From: UMGS1498 sp900552335
GTDB lineage: Bacteria; Bacillota_I; Bacilli_A; RF39; UBA660
Assembly: GCA_902477075.1 (NCBI GenBank)
Contig: CABSFU010000002.1
Coordinates: 62,001-126,000 of the forward strand
Direction of reading: 5' to 3'
DNA: 64,000 bases
Position 1 is the stretch's first letter, and each line of letters starts with the position of its first letter. The translations under genes were made by a program, and so were the position numbers. Positions 15,665-24,845 of this stretch are shown one piece after another. The notes beneath the pieces are model-generated. The model was given only the letters and a program-made list of their open reading frames with translations, searched no databases and was not told the origin of the DNA.

Positions 15665-17263
15665 ATGAAATATGATATTGCAGCATTAAAAAGAAAAATG
15701 CTTGTTAAATATCCCTTTTTTGGGAGTGTAGTAGCAAGTGTAGGTTATAAAGAAAACAAAGATATACCAACCGCAGGTACAGATGGAGAAACAATTTACT
15801 ATAATCCTAAATATTTAGAAAGTTTAAGTGTTGAAGAACAAACTTTTATATTTGCTCATGAAGTATGTCATATTGCATTCAATCATATATTAAGAAGTGA
15901 AGGTAAAGATCCAGAGTTATGGAATATTGCTACTGATGGTGTTATTAATCAATTTTTAAAACGAGATGGATTAAAAATGGCACCGGGTGGTGTTGATATG
16001 GCAGAAGCTATTAATTATGATGCTGAACAGTTATATGAAAAACTATTACAAGAAAAACAACAAAGACAACAGCAACAACAAAATGGACAAGGTAATAGTC
16101 AAAGCGAACAAGGTAATCAGCAACAAAATCAACAACAAAGCAGTGGTAGTAGTCAAGGCGAAAATGGTCAACAACAATCTCAATCACAACAACAAACTGG
16201 CGATTCACAAAATCAAGAACAAAATCAAGAAGACCAGAAACAAAATAGTGGTGCAGGACAAAGTGGAGATGAACAACAACAATCTCAACAACAAAATAGT
16301 TCTAATAGTGGAAACTCACAAGAACAAGATAAGCAATCACAAGAACAAAGCGGTGGTGGATCTGAGAAAGATTCACAAGAAGAAGATAAATCAAAGCAAG
16401 ATGTTGGACATGATACTCACAGTATGTGGGAGCAAGCAGTTAAAAAGCACAAAGAGCAACAAGAAAAATCTGATAAAAAAGAGAGCTTATTAGATAAACT
16501 TTTAGGAAAAGATAAAAAAGAAAAAGAAAAGAGTGAACTAGAAAAGAAACAAGAAGAACTTGAAGGCATGGGAGAAAAAGATGCTTTTAAGAAAAATCTT
16601 GAAGATAAGAAAAAGCAACTTGAAGAATTAAAAGAAGCAATTTCTAAACAAGCATCACAAGCAGGAACTTCAACAAATAGAGATGTTAGAACAGTTAATG
16701 ATATTGGTACTGCAAAACCAATAGTTGATTGGCGATATGTTTTGAGAGAAGCAATTAAATATGATGTAGATTGGTCATATAAAAATGCTACATTAGAAGA
16801 TGGAGTTGTTACTGCTAATTTAGAAGAACAACCAATGCCAGAAACTGAAATTGTTCTTGATACAAGTGGTTCAATAAATGAAGTATTATTAAAGAACTTT
16901 TTAAGAGAATGTAAAAATATATTACAACATACTAAATTAAAAGTAGGATGTTTTGATACAGAATTTTATGGATTTCATGAAATTAGAACGGAAGAAGATA
17001 TAGAAAATATGCGATTTGAAGGTGGTGGAGGAACTGACTTTGATGTCGCTGTAGGCGCTTTTTCAAGAAGAGTTGAAAATAAAATAATATTTACTGATGG
17101 AGATGCTTCAATGCCAGATATGTCAATTGATGCAATATGGATAGTATTTGGTGGTGAAAAAATTAGTCCAAAAGGTGGTAAAGTAATTCACATTACATCA
17201 GAACAATTAGATAGGTTATATTCATACGAAATTGAAAGTGAAACTAAAGGTAGATCAAGATAA
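15665..17263 (+). CDS. Metallopeptidase-like / VWA-domain protein (DUF2201-like) with a Q-rich linker
   Basis: This is a 532-residue protein. The N-terminal zinc-peptidase-like domain has HEVCH (H65-E66...H69) followed by AFNH. Residues about 125-250 are low-complexity Q/S/N/G. Residues about 255-335 are charged and coiled-coil-like. The C-terminal VWA-like domain has the metal-site motif DTSGS (399-403) and GGGGTDFDVA. This arrangement matches the VWA-like metallopeptidase family often paired with MoxR ATPases. The ATPase upstream probably remodels or activates it. It is the last gene of the DGR target operon and a likely effector; this role is inferred. Confidence 0.85.
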   Translation: MKYDIAALKRKMLVKYPFFGSVVASVGYKENKDIPTAGTDGETIYYNPKYLESLSVEEQTFIFAHEVCHIAFNHILRSEGKDPELWNIATDGVINQFLKRDGLKMAPGGVDMAEAINYDAEQLYEKLLQEKQQRQQQQQNGQGNSQSEQGNQQQNQQQSSGSSQGENGQQQSQSQQQTGDSQNQEQNQEDQKQNSGAGQSGDEQQQSQQQNSSNSGNSQEQDKQSQEQSGGGSEKDSQEEDKSKQDVGHDTHSMWEQAVKKHKEQQEKSDKKESLLDKLLGKDKKEKEKSELEKKQEELEGMGEKDAFKKNLEDKKKQLEELKEAISKQASQAGTSTNRDVRTVNDIGTAKPIVDWRYVLREAIKYDVDWSYKNATLEDGVVTANLEEQPMPETEIVLDTSGSINEVLLKNFLRECKNILQHTKLKVGCFDTEFYGFHEIRTEEDIENMRFEGGGGTDFDVAVGAFSRRVENKIIFTDGDASMPDMSIDAIWIVFGGEKISPKGGKVIHITSEQLDRLYSYEIESETKGRSR

Positions 17264-17270
17264 AAGATAA

Positions 17271-17305
17271 AAAACATAATTCGTGGTTTTGAATTATGTT
17301 TTTTT
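17271..17305 (+). terminator. Intrinsic terminator of the DGR target operon
   Basis: AAAACATAATTC/GAATTATGTTTT (17271-17282, 17291-17302) form a 12-bp stem with an 8-nt loop and a T tail, 8 bases after the VWA gene. Confidence 0.88.
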
Positions 17306-17360
17306 ATATACAAAAATAAAGTAAAAAATATATGTATTATATTATGTGAAAGGAGGAAAC

Positions 17361-18455
17361 ATGATAGAAACAATTGATAAAATTTATTCTAGAAAAGATG
17401 GAAGATTTGAAATTAGGTATCATTATGGATATAAGGATGATGGTACATCAAATTATAAATCTGTTTATGGTAATAGTGAGACTGAAGTAATAAAAAATTA
17501 TCATAAAACTATAGATGATTTAATAAGTAAAAATGATTTACTTATATATGATAAAACTTATATTGGTTATTACATATATTTGTGGTTAAATAATTCAAAA
17601 ATAAAAAATAAGAAATCAACTTATTCAAATTATCAATATACTATTAAATCTAGGATTATTCCAAAGTTTGCAAGTGTTAAGAAAAAAACAATTTCTTTGG
17701 AATTAATTAATAAATTTACAGCGGATTTGTTAAGTGAGGGTTTGGTTGAAAAAAGTGTTAAAGATATTTTAATTATATTACAGCAAATCTTGAAATATGG
17801 TAATATTAATATCAAAATTCCAATGCCAAAAGTACCTAAAAATGAAATTCAAATTTTTAAAAAAGATGAACAAGCAAAACTTGAAGAAGAATTACTAAAA
17901 AATATGAACGAAACAACTTTTGGTATTTATTTTTGTCTTTATACAGGTTTAAGAATTGGTGAAATATGTGCGTTACAATGGAAAGATATTGATTTAAAAA
18001 ACAAAAAAATTAAAGTAAAGAAAACTTTAATTAGAATTAAAAACCCAGACGAAAATGTAAAGAAAAAAACAATTGTAATAATTGATGAACCAAAATCTGC
18101 ATCTTCTATAAGAGAAATCCCAATACCTGATTTCTTAATTTCTATTTTAACTAAATTAAGTGTTAATGTAACTCCGGAAACTTTTTTAGTATCTGGATAT
18201 GAAAAGTTTGTTGAAACAAGAACATATTTCAATAGATATAAAAAGATACTTGAGCAGCTTAATTTAGAAATATATAATTTTCATGCTTTAAGGCATACAT
18301 TTGCTACCAGATGTATTGAAAATGGCTGTGATCCAAAAACTTTAAGTGAAATATTAGGACATTCAAGTGTAAAAATAACATTAGAAAGATATGTTCATCC
18401 TAATTATGAAAATAAGGTTATTATGATGAATCAACTAAAACCATTATTTTTTTAA
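17361..18455 (+). CDS. Tyrosine recombinase (phage/ICE-type integrase)
   Basis: This is a 364-residue protein from ATG 17361, with AGGAGG 5 bases upstream. An N-terminal arm-binding domain with RKDGRFEIRYHYG and a SAM-like core-binding domain precede the catalytic domain. The catalytic residues are R198 (TGLRIGE), H308/R311 (HALRHTFATR), H in LGHSS and nucleophile Y344. It resembles Tn916/phage-type integrases that recombine an att site. Its position at the end of the methyltransferase-DGR island suggests it moves that island. No excisionase or att repeat was identified. Confidence 0.93.
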   Translation: MIETIDKIYSRKDGRFEIRYHYGYKDDGTSNYKSVYGNSETEVIKNYHKTIDDLISKNDLLIYDKTYIGYYIYLWLNNSKIKNKKSTYSNYQYTIKSRIIPKFASVKKKTISLELINKFTADLLSEGLVEKSVKDILIILQQILKYGNINIKIPMPKVPKNEIQIFKKDEQAKLEEELLKNMNETTFGIYFCLYTGLRIGEICALQWKDIDLKNKKIKVKKTLIRIKNPDENVKKKTIVIIDEPKSASSIREIPIPDFLISILTKLSVNVTPETFLVSGYEKFVETRTYFNRYKKILEQLNLEIYNFHALRHTFATRCIENGCDPKTLSEILGHSSVKITLERYVHPNYENKVIMMNQLKPLFF

Positions 18456-18498
18456 AAGCATAATTTGATATGTTATATGTGTATTAATATTTTTTCCT

Positions 18499-18513
18499 AA
18501 AGTAATCTACTTT
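18499..18513. promoter_or_regulatory. Palindromic site AAAGTA-ATC-TACTTT, copy 1
   Basis: This 15-bp interrupted palindrome lies downstream of the integrase. The same sequence recurs inverted at 18657-18671. Two matching dyads around a promoter look like operators for one repressor. Confidence 0.5.
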
Positions 18514-18656
18514 AAGAAAAAATCAGTGTTTTTTTATATAAAATTCAAAAAAGTGTCTAAAAATGAGCATAAAAAAAGAACAATTTATAAATTTATGCCC
18601 AAAAAATGACAAAAATAGTGTATAATTGTTTTAGGATATGGAAATATTCTAATCAT

Positions 18657-18671
18657 AAAGTAGATTACTTT
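18657..18671. promoter_or_regulatory. Palindromic site AAAGTA-GAT-TACTTT, copy 2
   Basis: It is the exact reverse complement of the 18499 site and lies in the 5' untranslated region of the GNAT gene, about 30 bases after a TATAAT (18621-18626) and 20 bases before the ribosome-binding site. Binding here could block transcription of the cargo genes. Confidence 0.5.
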
Positions 18672-18692
18672 GAGAAATGGGAGGTGTTTTTA

Positions 18693-19133
18693 ATGAATTT
18701 AGAATTCAAAGTTGCAACATTTAAAGATATTGAAGATATAATTATGTTATGTAATGAATGCTTTAATGAGAATACTGATTTAAATTACGCAAAACGGATT
18801 TATCAAGAAAATGAGAAAGATCCAAATCAAATATACCTTATAGGAGTTTTAAATAATGAGATTGTAGCTCATGCAAAGATAAATATTATTCCAACAATTT
18901 ATGAGGATATGAATACTTATGCAATTTTAAATCATGTATGTGTTAAACCAAAATTTAGACGAGAACATATAGGAACAAAAATGCTAGATGAATGTTTTAG
19001 AATCGCTAAAGAACATAATTGCAAATGTGTTGAATTATGGTCAAAAAATTTTAGAGAGGCTGCACATGGACTTTATCATAGTTATGGATTTGAAGTTATG
19101 GATGCAAAATTCTTTTCAAAAAATGTAGATTAG
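18693..19133 (+). CDS. GNAT-family N-acetyltransferase
   Basis: This is a 146-residue protein from ATG 18693 (GGGAGGTG upstream). The GNAT fold shows beta-4 ILNHVCVKPKFR and the acetyl-CoA loop RREHIGTKML (Q/R-x-x-G-x-G/A form), then a motif B strand and LYHSYGFEVMD near the C-terminus. It acetylates a small molecule or protein amine; the substrate is unknown. It is the first gene of the cargo cluster, 10 bases before a membrane protein gene. Confidence 0.88.
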   Translation: MNLEFKVATFKDIEDIIMLCNECFNENTDLNYAKRIYQENEKDPNQIYLIGVLNNEIVAHAKINIIPTIYEDMNTYAILNHVCVKPKFRREHIGTKMLDECFRIAKEHNCKCVELWSKNFREAAHGLYHSYGFEVMDAKFFSKNVD

Positions 19134-19143
19134 GAGTTAAATT

Positions 19144-20325
19144 ATGAAAATTAGTAATGTTTATATAGGTGGTTGGTTTCAAAGAACCATGCTACAATTA
19201 TCAGAGATTTATGATTTTTTGAGAGATTGTAAAACTCAATTAAACTTAGATCAAGATAAATTGAATGAATTTCGTAAGAATTTAGAAATAGGAAAAATAG
19301 ATTATGGAGTTTCAGGAGAAGAATTTATTGAGTTTACTACTGCTTTAAATATTAAAGTAAAAATATTTGAAGATGGTTTGATTGTTTTAAATAACCAAAA
19401 TGTTAGCGAAGATACATTATTTGCTGATATTGATCATGTAACTGATTATTATGAAAATAGATTATCTCCTGCATTTAGCTATTTATTTAGTTTAGGTGCA
19501 CCAGTTCCGAAAGAACTTGCAAATATAGAAACAGTTTATCCATATTTTATAGTATGTGATAATGTTACAAAGGATGATATTTCTAATTTGTTAGCTAGGA
19601 CAGAAAAACAAAAGTATTTTGAATTTGTAACTGATAAATATGACGTTATCAGAGGAGATAAATATTATTTTATTAATAATAAAAAACAATCTAATGAGAA
19701 TATTGAAAGATACATTGAAGAACAAATCTTTATAAGAGAATTTAAGGGACAATTACATCGTTATTTAAATATTCATAGAATTATATGGGAGAAAATTGAT
19801 ACAGTAAAAGAAAATGCAAATGTCAAGGGTTCTGAAATTGTTAAGTTTACTTCAAAATTAGAAGGATATGCTAAGACAATAAATTTGATAGATGGAAGAA
19901 TTAATCAAATGAGTACATATATTTCAACAAGAGAAAAAATTGCCAAAAGTGATAAAGAACTTGCAGAATTCTTGGCTATTTCAGGATATAGGTATGAAAC
20001 ATTAAGAGATACATTAGATTATATAAAATATTTGTGGGCTATGACTAAAAATTATGTTTCATCAGCACAAAAATTATTTGATGGAATAAAATCAGATGTT
20101 ACTAGTAAATCTGTTGATAGTCTAACTATTGTTACATCTATGAGTGCTGGTGCATCAATCATTGGTTTGTTAACAGAAACAGCTCCTGAATTTACAATAT
20201 TCGGAGTAGTATATTTCTTCTTACTTGCATTATTAGGTTGGAGTTCAACAAAAATACTTGGAGCTATCTCTAATAAAAGAAAATATGAAGTATCTGATGT
20301 TGAATATGAGAAAGATATAAAGTAG
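19144..20325 (+). CDS. Hypothetical protein with C-terminal membrane hairpin
   Basis: This 393-residue protein was not recognised. A cytosolic mixed domain (1-200) is followed by a helical stretch (about 200-325) likely to form a coiled coil, then two TM segments (about 335-355 and 360-380) and a charged tail. The helical-then-two-TM layout recalls CorA-type proteins, but the GxN signature is absent. It lies between the GNAT and an ABC exporter gene with short gaps, so it probably works with the exporter. Confidence 0.6.
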   Translation: MKISNVYIGGWFQRTMLQLSEIYDFLRDCKTQLNLDQDKLNEFRKNLEIGKIDYGVSGEEFIEFTTALNIKVKIFEDGLIVLNNQNVSEDTLFADIDHVTDYYENRLSPAFSYLFSLGAPVPKELANIETVYPYFIVCDNVTKDDISNLLARTEKQKYFEFVTDKYDVIRGDKYYFINNKKQSNENIERYIEEQIFIREFKGQLHRYLNIHRIIWEKIDTVKENANVKGSEIVKFTSKLEGYAKTINLIDGRINQMSTYISTREKIAKSDKELAEFLAISGYRYETLRDTLDYIKYLWAMTKNYVSSAQKLFDGIKSDVTSKSVDSLTIVTSMSAGASIIGLLTETAPEFTIFGVVYFFLLALLGWSSTKILGAISNKRKYEVSDVEYEKDIK

Positions 20326-20332
20326 TAATGAT

Positions 20333-22075
20333 ATGGGTAGATATTTTGACACAGTAAAAACCTTAATAAAAATAGCTAATGATAAATTTATTGTGGTAAT
20401 TCAAATGTTTGTTAGTTGTTGTTTATACAATTTATCTAGTTTATTACCACCAATAGCAACAGCAGGAATTATATCAGTTATAACAGAAAATAATTTTAAT
20501 GGAATTTGGTATTATGTACTATTATATATGATTTTTTATGTATTGTATTTCAGTATGTTGCATTGGAATTATCACACATATACTGTTTTAGCAAACTATT
20601 ATCATTTGGAAGTTCAAAAAAAGTTATTTGAACATGTTGCGAATAATGATTCAATATTTAACAAAATATCAAAAGGTAAAATTGTTGATACAACAAGTGA
20701 TGATGTTAGGTATTTAGTAGATGTTATGAATGCTGGTTCTGAAGCTTTAATGAGATTTATCGAGCTTATTGTAATTTTCTTGATTTTTAGTTCATATAAC
20801 ATAATTGTTGCTTTAATTGCTCTCGCTATTGATTTACTTTATCTTATTCTTATGAATAATAATTCAAAAAGAGTTTCTAAATATTATGAAGGAACAAGAA
20901 AATATGAAGATAAAGTAATCGATACTTTAAATCAAATGCTAGTAAATTTGAAACAAGTAAAATCTTTAAATATGATGCCTAGTTTAAATAAAAGATTGGA
21001 CAAAACAAGAGTTAAATGGACACAAGAATACAAAGGTAAAAGGAGTGCTCTTACAAGTAGATATTGTAAAATGCCTTATATTGTATATATAGGTAAAATA
21101 TTATTATATATATTCTTAGCATATTTAGTATGCAATGGTAAAATGACTATTGATAAATTAGTTCTTTTAATAAGTTATTTTGAGTTAACTATTACTTGTA
21201 CTGATTCTATGCTTACTTACTTATTGAATTTAAGTAATTATGGAATAAGAGTAAAGAGAATTAAAAACATATTAGACTATACTTCTGATAGTAATATTGA
21301 TTTTGGTGATATTACAAATGATTATATTAATGGTGTAGTTGCATTTGATAAAGTTAACTACGAAATAAAAAATAAAACAATACTTAATAATGTTTCATTT
21401 AAAATATATCCAAATGAAATTACGACAATTGTAGGTCATAGTGGTTCAGGTAAAACAACAATAGTAAATTTATTATATAGACTAGATAGAATAAAATCTG
21501 GAAGCATAACAATAGATGAAGAAAATATATATAATTATGATAAGAAAACTTATATGTCAAATGTTTCAGGTGTTTTTCAAAAACCATTTGTATTTGAAAT
21601 GAGTATAAGAGATAATTTGTCTTTAGTTGATAGCAATCATAGAAATCAAATAGAAGCTTGTAAAAGAGTAGGAATACATGATTTTATTGAAAGTTTACCT
21701 AAAGGATATAATACAATAATTAACGAAGAAGAAAGATTGTTATCTGAGGGGCAAAAACAGTTATTGGTTATTGCAAGAGCGATACTAACAAAATCAGAAA
21801 TATTATTGTTTGATGAAGTAACTAGCAATATAGATCCAAATTCAACTACGAAAGTTGGAGAAATATTAAAAGATTTAAAGCAAGATCATACAATAATTAT
21901 GATTACGCATAAACCAGAAATGATGCAAATTGCTGATAGAGTAATTGTTCTTGATAAAGGAAAAGTAGTATCAAAAGGTACAAATGAAGAGGTATTTAAT
22001 AAGAGTTCTTTGTATAGAGAGCTTAGAAACAGAACATTTGCTAGTATAAGCAATGTTGAAAACGAAATAATTTGA
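20333..22075 (+). CDS. ABC exporter (fused TM and ATPase domains), paralog 1
   Basis: This 580-residue half transporter has six TMs in residues about 1-300 and a nucleotide-binding domain in 340-570. Walker A is GHSGSGKT and Walker B is ILLFDEVTS. The C-loop reads LLSEGQ instead of LSGGQ, a change seen in degenerate sites of heterodimeric exporters. The ATPase half is clearly related to the exporter at 25584 (shared QIEACKRVGIHD and LPKGYNTI), so the two may pair. A terminator follows. The substrate is unknown. Confidence 0.9.
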   Translation: MGRYFDTVKTLIKIANDKFIVVIQMFVSCCLYNLSSLLPPIATAGIISVITENNFNGIWYYVLLYMIFYVLYFSMLHWNYHTYTVLANYYHLEVQKKLFEHVANNDSIFNKISKGKIVDTTSDDVRYLVDVMNAGSEALMRFIELIVIFLIFSSYNIIVALIALAIDLLYLILMNNNSKRVSKYYEGTRKYEDKVIDTLNQMLVNLKQVKSLNMMPSLNKRLDKTRVKWTQEYKGKRSALTSRYCKMPYIVYIGKILLYIFLAYLVCNGKMTIDKLVLLISYFELTITCTDSMLTYLLNLSNYGIRVKRIKNILDYTSDSNIDFGDITNDYINGVVAFDKVNYEIKNKTILNNVSFKIYPNEITTIVGHSGSGKTTIVNLLYRLDRIKSGSITIDEENIYNYDKKTYMSNVSGVFQKPFVFEMSIRDNLSLVDSNHRNQIEACKRVGIHDFIESLPKGYNTIINEEERLLSEGQKQLLVIARAILTKSEILLFDEVTSNIDPNSTTKVGEILKDLKQDHTIIMITHKPEMMQIADRVIVLDKGKVVSKGTNEEVFNKSSLYRELRNRTFASISNVENEII

Positions 22076-22100
22076 ACACCTTAATGGTGTTTCTTTTTTT
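22075..22100 (+). terminator. Intrinsic terminator after ABC exporter 1
   Basis: AACACC/GGTGTT (22075-22080, 22086-22091) with loop TTAAT is followed by TCTTTTTTT. Confidence 0.85.
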
Positions 22101-22138
22101 GAAATTGAAGTAATTCAATATGATAAGTACAGTAAATA

Positions 22139-22147
22139 TGGTATAAT
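22139..22147 (+). promoter_or_regulatory. Extended -10 promoter of the HAD-MFS operon
   Basis: TGGTATAAT is a TGn-TATAAT extended -10 about 40 bases before ATG 22186. The leader AGGATGTGGT also precedes the exporter gene at 25584, suggesting a shared promoter-leader design. Confidence 0.5.
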
Positions 22148-22185
22148 TTAATATGATGACATAAAAATAGGATGTGGTAGTCTTG

Positions 22186-22992
22186 ATGAAAATGATAGTT
22201 TTAGATTTAGATGGAACAATTTTAAATAAAGATAGAAAAGCATCTGAATCTACAAAGAAGTATCTAAAAAAATTAAAAAAAGAAGGATATATTGTTGTAA
22301 TAGCAACAGGAAGAATTTATGCTTCTGCGTTAAAAGCAACAGATGGAGCAGATTTTGCAAATTATGTAATATCTGATACAGGTGCTTGTATATACGAACG
22401 ATTAAGTTCAAAACCAATATTTGCTAATTTTATTGATAGTGAAACAGCTGAGGCAATGTTTAATTATTACAATGAAAATTGTCGTTATGTAGATATATGT
22501 GATAAAAATACTATTTTTAAATATTCTGATGAGCCAGAGTATAGTGAAGTCATTGAAACTACAAAAGATAAAAATTATATTATCAATAATTGTTCTGAAA
22601 TATCTCATATAACAATTTCAATGAAAACAAATGAAGATGTAATGAGAGTTTATAATGATTTGTGTAGTAAATTTACAAATCTTGAAATAATAATTATGCA
22701 AGACTCATTTTCAGAAAGAAAATGGATAGAGATGATGGCAAAAGGAACATCAAAATATAATAGTATTAGTTATTTAGCAAATTATTTAAATATAAAAAAT
22801 GAAGAAATAATTGCCTTTGGTGATGGCTTAAATGATATAGAAATGCTTGAAAAGTGTGGATATGGAGTTGCTCTTAATAATGCACTATCAGAAGTCAAAA
22901 GCAAAGCAGATGATGTTACAACATTAGATCATAACAATGATGGTGTTATTAATTATTTAAAGGAGCATTTGTATGATGAAAGAAAGATTTAA
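22186..22992 (+). CDS. HAD-superfamily (Cof-type) phosphatase
   Basis: This is a 268-residue protein. Motif I is VLDLDGTIL with nucleophile D7 and acid D9, motif II is ATGR, and motif IV is GDGLNDIEML. A C2-type cap is inserted between. This is the layout of Cof-type phosphatases acting on sugar phosphates or cofactors such as FMN and PLP. ATG 22186 is preferred. The end overlaps the MFS gene start by 20 bases. Confidence 0.9.
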   Translation: MKMIVLDLDGTILNKDRKASESTKKYLKKLKKEGYIVVIATGRIYASALKATDGADFANYVISDTGACIYERLSSKPIFANFIDSETAEAMFNYYNENCRYVDICDKNTIFKYSDEPEYSEVIETTKDKNYIINNCSEISHITISMKTNEDVMRVYNDLCSKFTNLEIIIMQDSFSERKWIEMMAKGTSKYNSISYLANYLNIKNEEIIAFGDGLNDIEMLEKCGYGVALNNALSEVKSKADDVTTLDHNNDGVINYLKEHLYDERKI

Positions 22993-24202
22993 TAATTATA
23001 AGATACTTTTTTCACTAAGGATTTTAAAAAGTATTTTAAATAATTTTGTTGATGTATTTTTAGTATTATACTTTTTAACTGTATCAAATAGTAATATTTT
23101 ACCACTTGGAATATACAAGTTAGTTGCTATGATAGCTGTATGGTTGGTTATTTTCCTAACGAGAAATTATTGTAAATCAAAAGGAAGAATAAGATTTATG
23201 CGTATAGGAATTATACTTTATTTTATATATTTTTTGTCAATTATTATCTTAAAAGAAAAAGTAGTTGAATATATATATTTGATTGGACTTTTATATGGAT
23301 TAGAAGAAGGATTTTATTATTCTGTATATAATATGATTGAGTCTGATGGAGTAGAAAATAAAGATAGAGCAAAGTATATAGGCACTTATACATTAGTAAA
23401 AAATATAATTTCCATAATATTTCCATTAATATTTGGAGGAATAATTCAGAAATCTGGATTCATTAATGCTACGATATTTGCTTTGTTTATAGTAATTTTA
23501 GAGATAATACTTTCAAATATTTTTAAGGATAATAATATTCCAAAGAGTAATAAAACCAATTTTAAAGAATTCAAAAAAATCACAAATAATCATGAAGAAT
23601 TTAAAAGGATAATAGAAACTAAAGTATGTGCTGGATTAACATATTCAGAAGGTGCTTTATCTTATGTGATTACGATATATATCATTAAAGTTTTTTCAGA
23701 AAGTGTGAGTCTTGGTATATTTACTTCCATTTTTAGTATTATTTCTGCTTTAATTGGATTATTATTTGTTAAAGTAATAAAACCTAATTATTATAAGACT
23801 TTAATGATTTCAACATCTACAATTACAATAATACTATTATGTATAATGTTATTAAATTGTAATTTTGTAACGATTGTCTTATATAATTTATTTCAGACAA
23901 TTTCTAAGGGATTAACAGATTTAATTAATGAAAAAAATATTTCTAATTTTTCAAATATAAAAGCAATAAGACAAGAATTTAAAGTTGAATATTTTTTAAG
24001 TATAGAAACATCTTTATTTATTGGAAGAGTAATAAGCAATGTGTTATTTATATTTATGGCATTCACTAATTCAAATTTTATAATGGCAATATTTGTAATG
24101 TTTGCTGTAATGAGAGCTATAAGCTCAATAAGGTTAGAAACATCAATGAGTAAATGCAAAGAAGTAAATATAGATTGTGTAGGTGTTATTTGTAATGAAT
24201 AA
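22973..24202 (+). CDS. Major facilitator superfamily transporter
   Basis: This 409-residue very hydrophobic protein has about 11-12 TM segments, beginning ILKSILNNFVDVFLVLYFL and including a basic intracellular loop after TM2-3. It fits MFS-type secondary transporters, some of which export drugs or end products. AAGGAGC upstream supports the ATG. It lies between two HAD genes with overlapping ends, one operon. The substrate is unknown. Confidence 0.75.
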   Translation: MMKERFNNYKILFSLRILKSILNNFVDVFLVLYFLTVSNSNILPLGIYKLVAMIAVWLVIFLTRNYCKSKGRIRFMRIGIILYFIYFLSIIILKEKVVEYIYLIGLLYGLEEGFYYSVYNMIESDGVENKDRAKYIGTYTLVKNIISIIFPLIFGGIIQKSGFINATIFALFIVILEIILSNIFKDNNIPKSNKTNFKEFKKITNNHEEFKRIIETKVCAGLTYSEGALSYVITIYIIKVFSESVSLGIFTSIFSIISALIGLLFVKVIKPNYYKTLMISTSTITIILLCIMLLNCNFVTIVLYNLFQTISKGLTDLINEKNISNFSNIKAIRQEFKVEYFLSIETSLFIGRVISNVLFIFMAFTNSNFIMAIFVMFAVMRAISSIRLETSMSKCKEVNIDCVGVICNE

Positions 24203-24833
24203 AATAGTAATTTTTGATTGGGGTGGAGTTGTTGAAAGCCATGAAAATGACTTACAAGATTTAAAACAAGCAAAAATAAAAATGATAAGAAAACTAAATA
24301 ATAGTTTAAGTAATGAAGAAATATTACAAAGATGGACAGATAAGACATCAACTGGCAAATCAATTGGTTCTACTAATAAAGATGAAGATATAAAAGATTG
24401 GGTTAATTTAGTTCAAAAAAATATGGATATAAATATCCCTTTTGAAGAATTTAAAAAAAGATATGAAGAAGAGTTAACATCAGTTAAATATTATAAAGAT
24501 GTTGTAGAGTATGCTCATTCATTAAAAAGTAGATGTAAAATAGCTATATTATCAAACCTTATGCCTTTTGATAAAAAGAGAATTAATGATCAATATAATT
24601 TAAACATGTTTGATTATGTTTATTTATCTTTTGAAGTTGAAATGAGAAAGCCTAATAGAGATATATATGAATATGTATTAAATGATCTTGGTGTAAAGCC
24701 AGAACAAATTTTGTTTATAGATGATGATTCGCAAAATATTTATATGGCAAAGCAATGTGGATGGAATACATGTCAAGCATTTGGATATGAATTAGATAAA
24801 ATTAAGGACGCTGTTGATACATTTTTAAAATAA
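24195..24833 (+). CDS. HAD-superfamily hydrolase
   Basis: This is a 212-residue protein from ATG 24195 (AGGTG upstream), overlapping the MFS stop. Motif I is IFDWGGVVE: the nucleophile D8 is present, but the second Asp is replaced by Gly, as in FDxGG-type HADs such as YihX-like proteins. Motif II is ILSNL, motif III is RKPN and motif IV is FIDDDSQN. A small helical C1 cap lies at about 20-90. It is probably a phosphatase or dehalogenase-like hydrolase of unknown substrate. Confidence 0.85.
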   Translation: MNKIVIFDWGGVVESHENDLQDLKQAKIKMIRKLNNSLSNEEILQRWTDKTSTGKSIGSTNKDEDIKDWVNLVQKNMDINIPFEEFKKRYEEELTSVKYYKDVVEYAHSLKSRCKIAILSNLMPFDKKRINDQYNLNMFDYVYLSFEVEMRKPNRDIYEYVLNDLGVKPEQILFIDDDSQNIYMAKQCGWNTCQAFGYELDKIKDAVDTFLK

Positions 24834-24845
24834 ATGGTGATTATA

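Noticed and set aside
16050..16330. CAA-rich stretch as a microsatellite or CRISPR-like array
   Set aside because: No fixed-length repeat/spacer structure; it encodes the Q-rich linker.
15987..16493. Lys/Asn-rich ORF inside the VWA gene
   Set aside because: It is a frame shadow of the CAA-rich low-complexity linker; no ribosome-binding site.
17361..18455. Integrase as the recombinase of the downstream conjugative element
   Set aside because: Possible, but 13 kb of cargo and several terminators separate them; without att sites it is safer to assign it to the methyltransferase-DGR island.
24143..24358. Small minus-strand ORF opposite the HAD gene
   Set aside because: Antisense shadow without ribosome-binding site or recognisable motif.
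23893..24363. Minus-strand 156-codon ORF
   Set aside because: It covers the MFS end and HAD start, both strongly supported on the plus strand; leucine-rich composition is typical of antisense frames here.
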